A stretch of DNA of 8,876 nucleotides from Acidobacteriota bacterium (GTDB lineage Bacteria; Acidobacteriota; Terriglobia; UBA7540). Each line of letters begins with the position of its first letter. The stretch's first letter is position 1. The position numbers were made by a program, and so were the translations under genes. Below, piece after piece: positions 6,783 through 8,876 of this stretch. The notes under the pieces are model-generated. The model saw only the letters and a list, made by a program, of their open reading frames with translations, did no database searches and was not told the DNA's origin. The DNA lies in NCBI GenBank assembly GCA_021827245.1, contig JAKAWN010000292.1, positions 1 through 8,876 on the forward strand, given 5' to 3'.

Positions 6783-8276
6783 ATGGACGTACGCACACAA
6801 GTTTCCATGGTCTTCCACCTCGATAAATGTATCGGCTGCCATACGTGCAGCCTGGCCTGCAAGAACCTCTGGACTGACAGACCCGGCACCGAATACATGT
6901 GGTGGAACAACGTCGAAACCAAGCCGGGAACGGGCTATCCCACGTTATACGAGGACCAGGACCAATACTGCGGCGGATGGGGGCGTGAAGACGGAAAGCT
7001 CCGGCTCAAGCTGGGCAGCCGGCCGACGGAGCTTGTCAATATCAGCTTCAACCCGCGCTTGCCCACGCTTGATGACTACTACGAACCCTTTACGTATCGT
7101 TACAAAAATCTGATTGACGCCGGACCGGGCGATGATCAGCCCGTCGCCAGGCCCATTTCCATGATCACCGGCGAGGAGATGGAGATCGAAGCTGGGCCCA
7201 ATTGGGATGACGACATGAGCGGGTCGCCGATCTATGCCGAAAACGATCCCAATCTGCAAAAGGTGATGAACGAGGAGGAGCGGCGCCGCTTCTTCGAGTT
7301 GCAGCAACTCGTATATTTCTATCTGCCAAGAATCTGCAACCATTGCCTCAACCCAAGTTGCGTTGCGGCCTGCCCGAGCGGAGCCATTTACAAGCGCGGC
7401 GAGGATGGAATCGTGCTTGTCAGCCAGGAGAAATGCCAGGGCTGGCGGATGTGCGTCTCCGGCTGCCCGTACAAGAAGGTCTATTTCAACTGGGAGTCAG
7501 GAAAGGCCGAGAAGTGCATTCTCTGCTATCCGCGGCTTGAAACGGGCCAGGCGCCGGCTTGCATGCATTCCTGTGTGGGCAAGATTCGTTACCTCGGTGT
7601 TCTGCTCTATGACGCGGAACGAATCGAGGAAACCGCCTCGAAACCAGACAGCGAACTCGTGGAAGCGCAGCGCGAAATTATTCTGGACCCCTTCGAGCCT
7701 GAGGTTATTCGCCAGGCAATGACGCTCGGTTTGGACAAGAAGGTTATTGCGGCTGCGCAAAAATCTCCCGTCTATAAGTATGTCAAACAATGGAGGCTGG
7801 CGCTGCCGCTCCATCCGGAGTGGCGCACTCTCCCCATGCTCTTTTACGTGCCGCCCTTACTGCCAGTGACCGCGACATTGAGCCAACAGGGCCATTATGA
7901 ATTGGAGAAGGATTTCTTCAGCTCGCTCGAGAGCGCTCGGCTGCCGATCCGCTATATGGCCAGCCTGTTCGCGGCAGGCGACGAGGCGATGGTCGTCGCC
8001 GTTTACAAGAAACTGCTTGCCGGACGCATGTTCAAACGTGCTCAAACCGTGGGTGACATTTCGATGGAAAAGGCCTCTCAGGCGCTCGAAGAGGCACAGC
8101 TAACCCCGGAAGAAGTCGAAGATATTTACTACCTGACAGCGCTTGCGAGCTTCGAAGAGATGTTCGTTATCCCGCCCATGCTTCGCGAGGTGGCCATCGA
8201 GACGGGTGTGGACCCGCATGAATTTCAGGAAGAGAGAGGCGCGGGCTTCGTGCAGCTGCCATCGCGCGGGCTGTGA
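6783..8276 (+). CDS. narH: Respiratory nitrate reductase beta subunit NarH
   Basis: A 497-residue iron-sulfur subunit (E. coli NarH is 512) that passes electrons from NarI hemes to NarG. All cluster cysteines are visible: C16, C19, C22, C26; then C185, C188, C193, C197; then C218-W221-C224-C228, where Trp replaces a cysteine as expected for the [3Fe-4S] cluster of NarH; and C245, C248, C260, C264. That predicts three [4Fe-4S] and one [3Fe-4S]. The C-terminal third, including LPIRYMASLFAAGDEAMV, matches the nitrate reductase beta C-terminal domain. ATG 6783 is preceded by GAGGAGAA (6769-6776), which overlaps the narG stop; the gap to narG is 12 bp, so the two are co-translated. No signal peptide; cytoplasmic. 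No oddities. Confidence 0.98.
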   Translation: MDVRTQVSMVFHLDKCIGCHTCSLACKNLWTDRPGTEYMWWNNVETKPGTGYPTLYEDQDQYCGGWGREDGKLRLKLGSRPTELVNISFNPRLPTLDDYYEPFTYRYKNLIDAGPGDDQPVARPISMITGEEMEIEAGPNWDDDMSGSPIYAENDPNLQKVMNEEERRRFFELQQLVYFYLPRICNHCLNPSCVAACPSGAIYKRGEDGIVLVSQEKCQGWRMCVSGCPYKKVYFNWESGKAEKCILCYPRLETGQAPACMHSCVGKIRYLGVLLYDAERIEETASKPDSELVEAQREIILDPFEPEVIRQAMTLGLDKKVIAAAQKSPVYKYVKQWRLALPLHPEWRTLPMLFYVPPLLPVTATLSQQGHYELEKDFFSSLESARLPIRYMASLFAAGDEAMVVAVYKKLLAGRMFKRAQTVGDISMEKASQALEEAQLTPEEVEDIYYLTALASFEEMFVIPPMLREVAIETGVDPHEFQEERGAGFVQLPSRGL

Positions 8277-8323
8277 GGGCGTGAAGCGCTTATTGGTTTC
8301 AGGCGGCTTGAGGTCTTATTAAG

Positions 8324-8876
8324 ATGAACGGTATCTACAGCCTTTTTGCAGACGTGCTTGATTACCCAACTTCCAGCATCTTCTCGCAGGTGCGCGAGCT
8401 TTCCTGCGGGGTCAACGCGCATGTTTCTGAAGCCATCAATTTTCTTAGTCAGTTTGAAACAGCCTTGAACGGGGTGACGCTGGAGCAGCTCCAGGAAATA
8501 TACACTTCTTCTTTTGACATGCATCCTGACTGCACACCGAACCTGGGCTGCCACCTTTTTGGCGAAGACGTGCGGCGCAACATTTTCATGGCCCAGTTGA
8601 GAGAGCGCATGGACCGCGCGCAGGTGCCGACGGGCGTCGAGTTGCCGGATCATCTGAGCCTCGTGCTGCGCCTTTTAGACTCGCTCGACAATGCGGATGA
8701 AACTCATGCCGTCATTGAGGATTGTCTTATTCCGGGAGTCACTCGAATTCTTTCAGCTTTGAAACAGTTGAACGTGTCGTGTCCTTACGTGTCCGTTTTC
8801 CAGACGCTTCTAGTCACGCTGAAAAGTGTGGCGCCGGCAGCGACTGCGACCCCCGAAGCGGCTCGCGGTCCTGCGA
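8324..8876 (+). CDS. narJ: Nitrate reductase assembly chaperone NarJ (partial, cut by window end)
   Basis: An open frame from ATG 8324 runs off the window after 184 codons, with no stop. GAGG at 8310-8313 is a reasonable ribosome binding site, and an in-frame TGA at 8309 excludes an earlier start. The protein begins MNGIYSLFADVLDYPTSSIF, then shows YTSSFDMHPDCTPNLGCHLFG (58 onward), RRNIFMAQLRERM and ELPDHLSLVLRLLD, matching the order of NarJ/TorD-family blocks (FD-h-rxxxLyLxxhxyGD, ...ELPDYLPLxLEFL). NarJ binds apo-NarG and directs Mo-cofactor and FS0 insertion and membrane attachment; it is not part of the final enzyme. It follows narH by 47 bp, the standard narGHJI order. Divergence from E. 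coli NarJ is moderate, and the segment after about residue 120 is harder to align by eye. Confidence 0.88.
   Translation, partial: MNGIYSLFADVLDYPTSSIFSQVRELSCGVNAHVSEAINFLSQFETALNGVTLEQLQEIYTSSFDMHPDCTPNLGCHLFGEDVRRNIFMAQLRERMDRAQVPTGVELPDHLSLVLRLLDSLDNADETHAVIEDCLIPGVTRILSALKQLNVSCPYVSVFQTLLVTLKSVAPAATATPEAARGPA

Overview
The window carries most of a membrane-bound respiratory nitrate reductase operon, preceded by a group of small accessory genes, all on the + strand. The organism is a moderately GC-rich bacterium. Start-codon use is mixed (GTG for the hemerythrin-like protein and narG, ATG for narH and narJ), and the genes with clear ribosome binding sites use purine-rich Shine-Dalgarno sequences. 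NarG, NarH and NarJ are clearly of the bacterial type. The sequence does not fix the phylum. The arrangement cytochrome c - narG - narH - narJ resembles Thermus-type nar clusters (narC-GHJI), but the genes could come from Acidobacteriota or another soil lineage; that is an impression only.

Layout: bases 1-91 are four imperfect 23-bp tandem repeats containing stops in all three forward frames. They run directly into the surviving C-terminal end of a hemerythrin-family gene (about 92-256, broken, metal ligands missing). A short hairpin plus T-rich tract (288-314) follows. Then come a DUF2249 protein (356-607), a hemerythrin-like protein (635-1111) and a TDT/TehA/SLAC1-type anion transporter or channel (1182-2363). 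A strong hairpin sits directly after the transporter stop (2364-2399). After it comes the nar block: a monoheme, membrane-anchored cytochrome c (about 2473-3159), narG (3156-6770, overlapping the cytochrome stop by 4 bp), narH (6783-8276) and narJ (8324 to the window end, cut off). narI is expected just downstream but is not in the window.

How the parts probably work together: NarG (Mo-bisMGD and FS0) and NarH (four Fe-S clusters) form the cytoplasmic catalytic dimer that reduces nitrate to nitrite. NarJ is the dedicated assembly chaperone. The cytochrome c is placed and translationally coupled so that it could donate electrons to, or help assemble, the complex, as NarC does in Thermus. No narK-type nitrate/nitrite transporter is present in the window. 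The TDT-family membrane protein occupies the position where one might be expected, which suggests an anion (nitrate/nitrite) transport role. DUF2249 and hemerythrin-like proteins are often found near denitrification and nitric-oxide-stress genes, so they may sense or buffer NO or O2, or help maintain iron centres; that is inference.

I found no CRISPR array, tRNA, rRNA, transposase or other mobile element, and no intergenic stretch longer than about 120 bp between genes. I did not find convincing evidence for a wholly new system. The points most worth a second look are the repeat-associated broken hemerythrin gene, the TDT protein in the narK position, the Cys-for-Glu change in the hemerythrin-like protein, and the cytochrome c/narG coupling.
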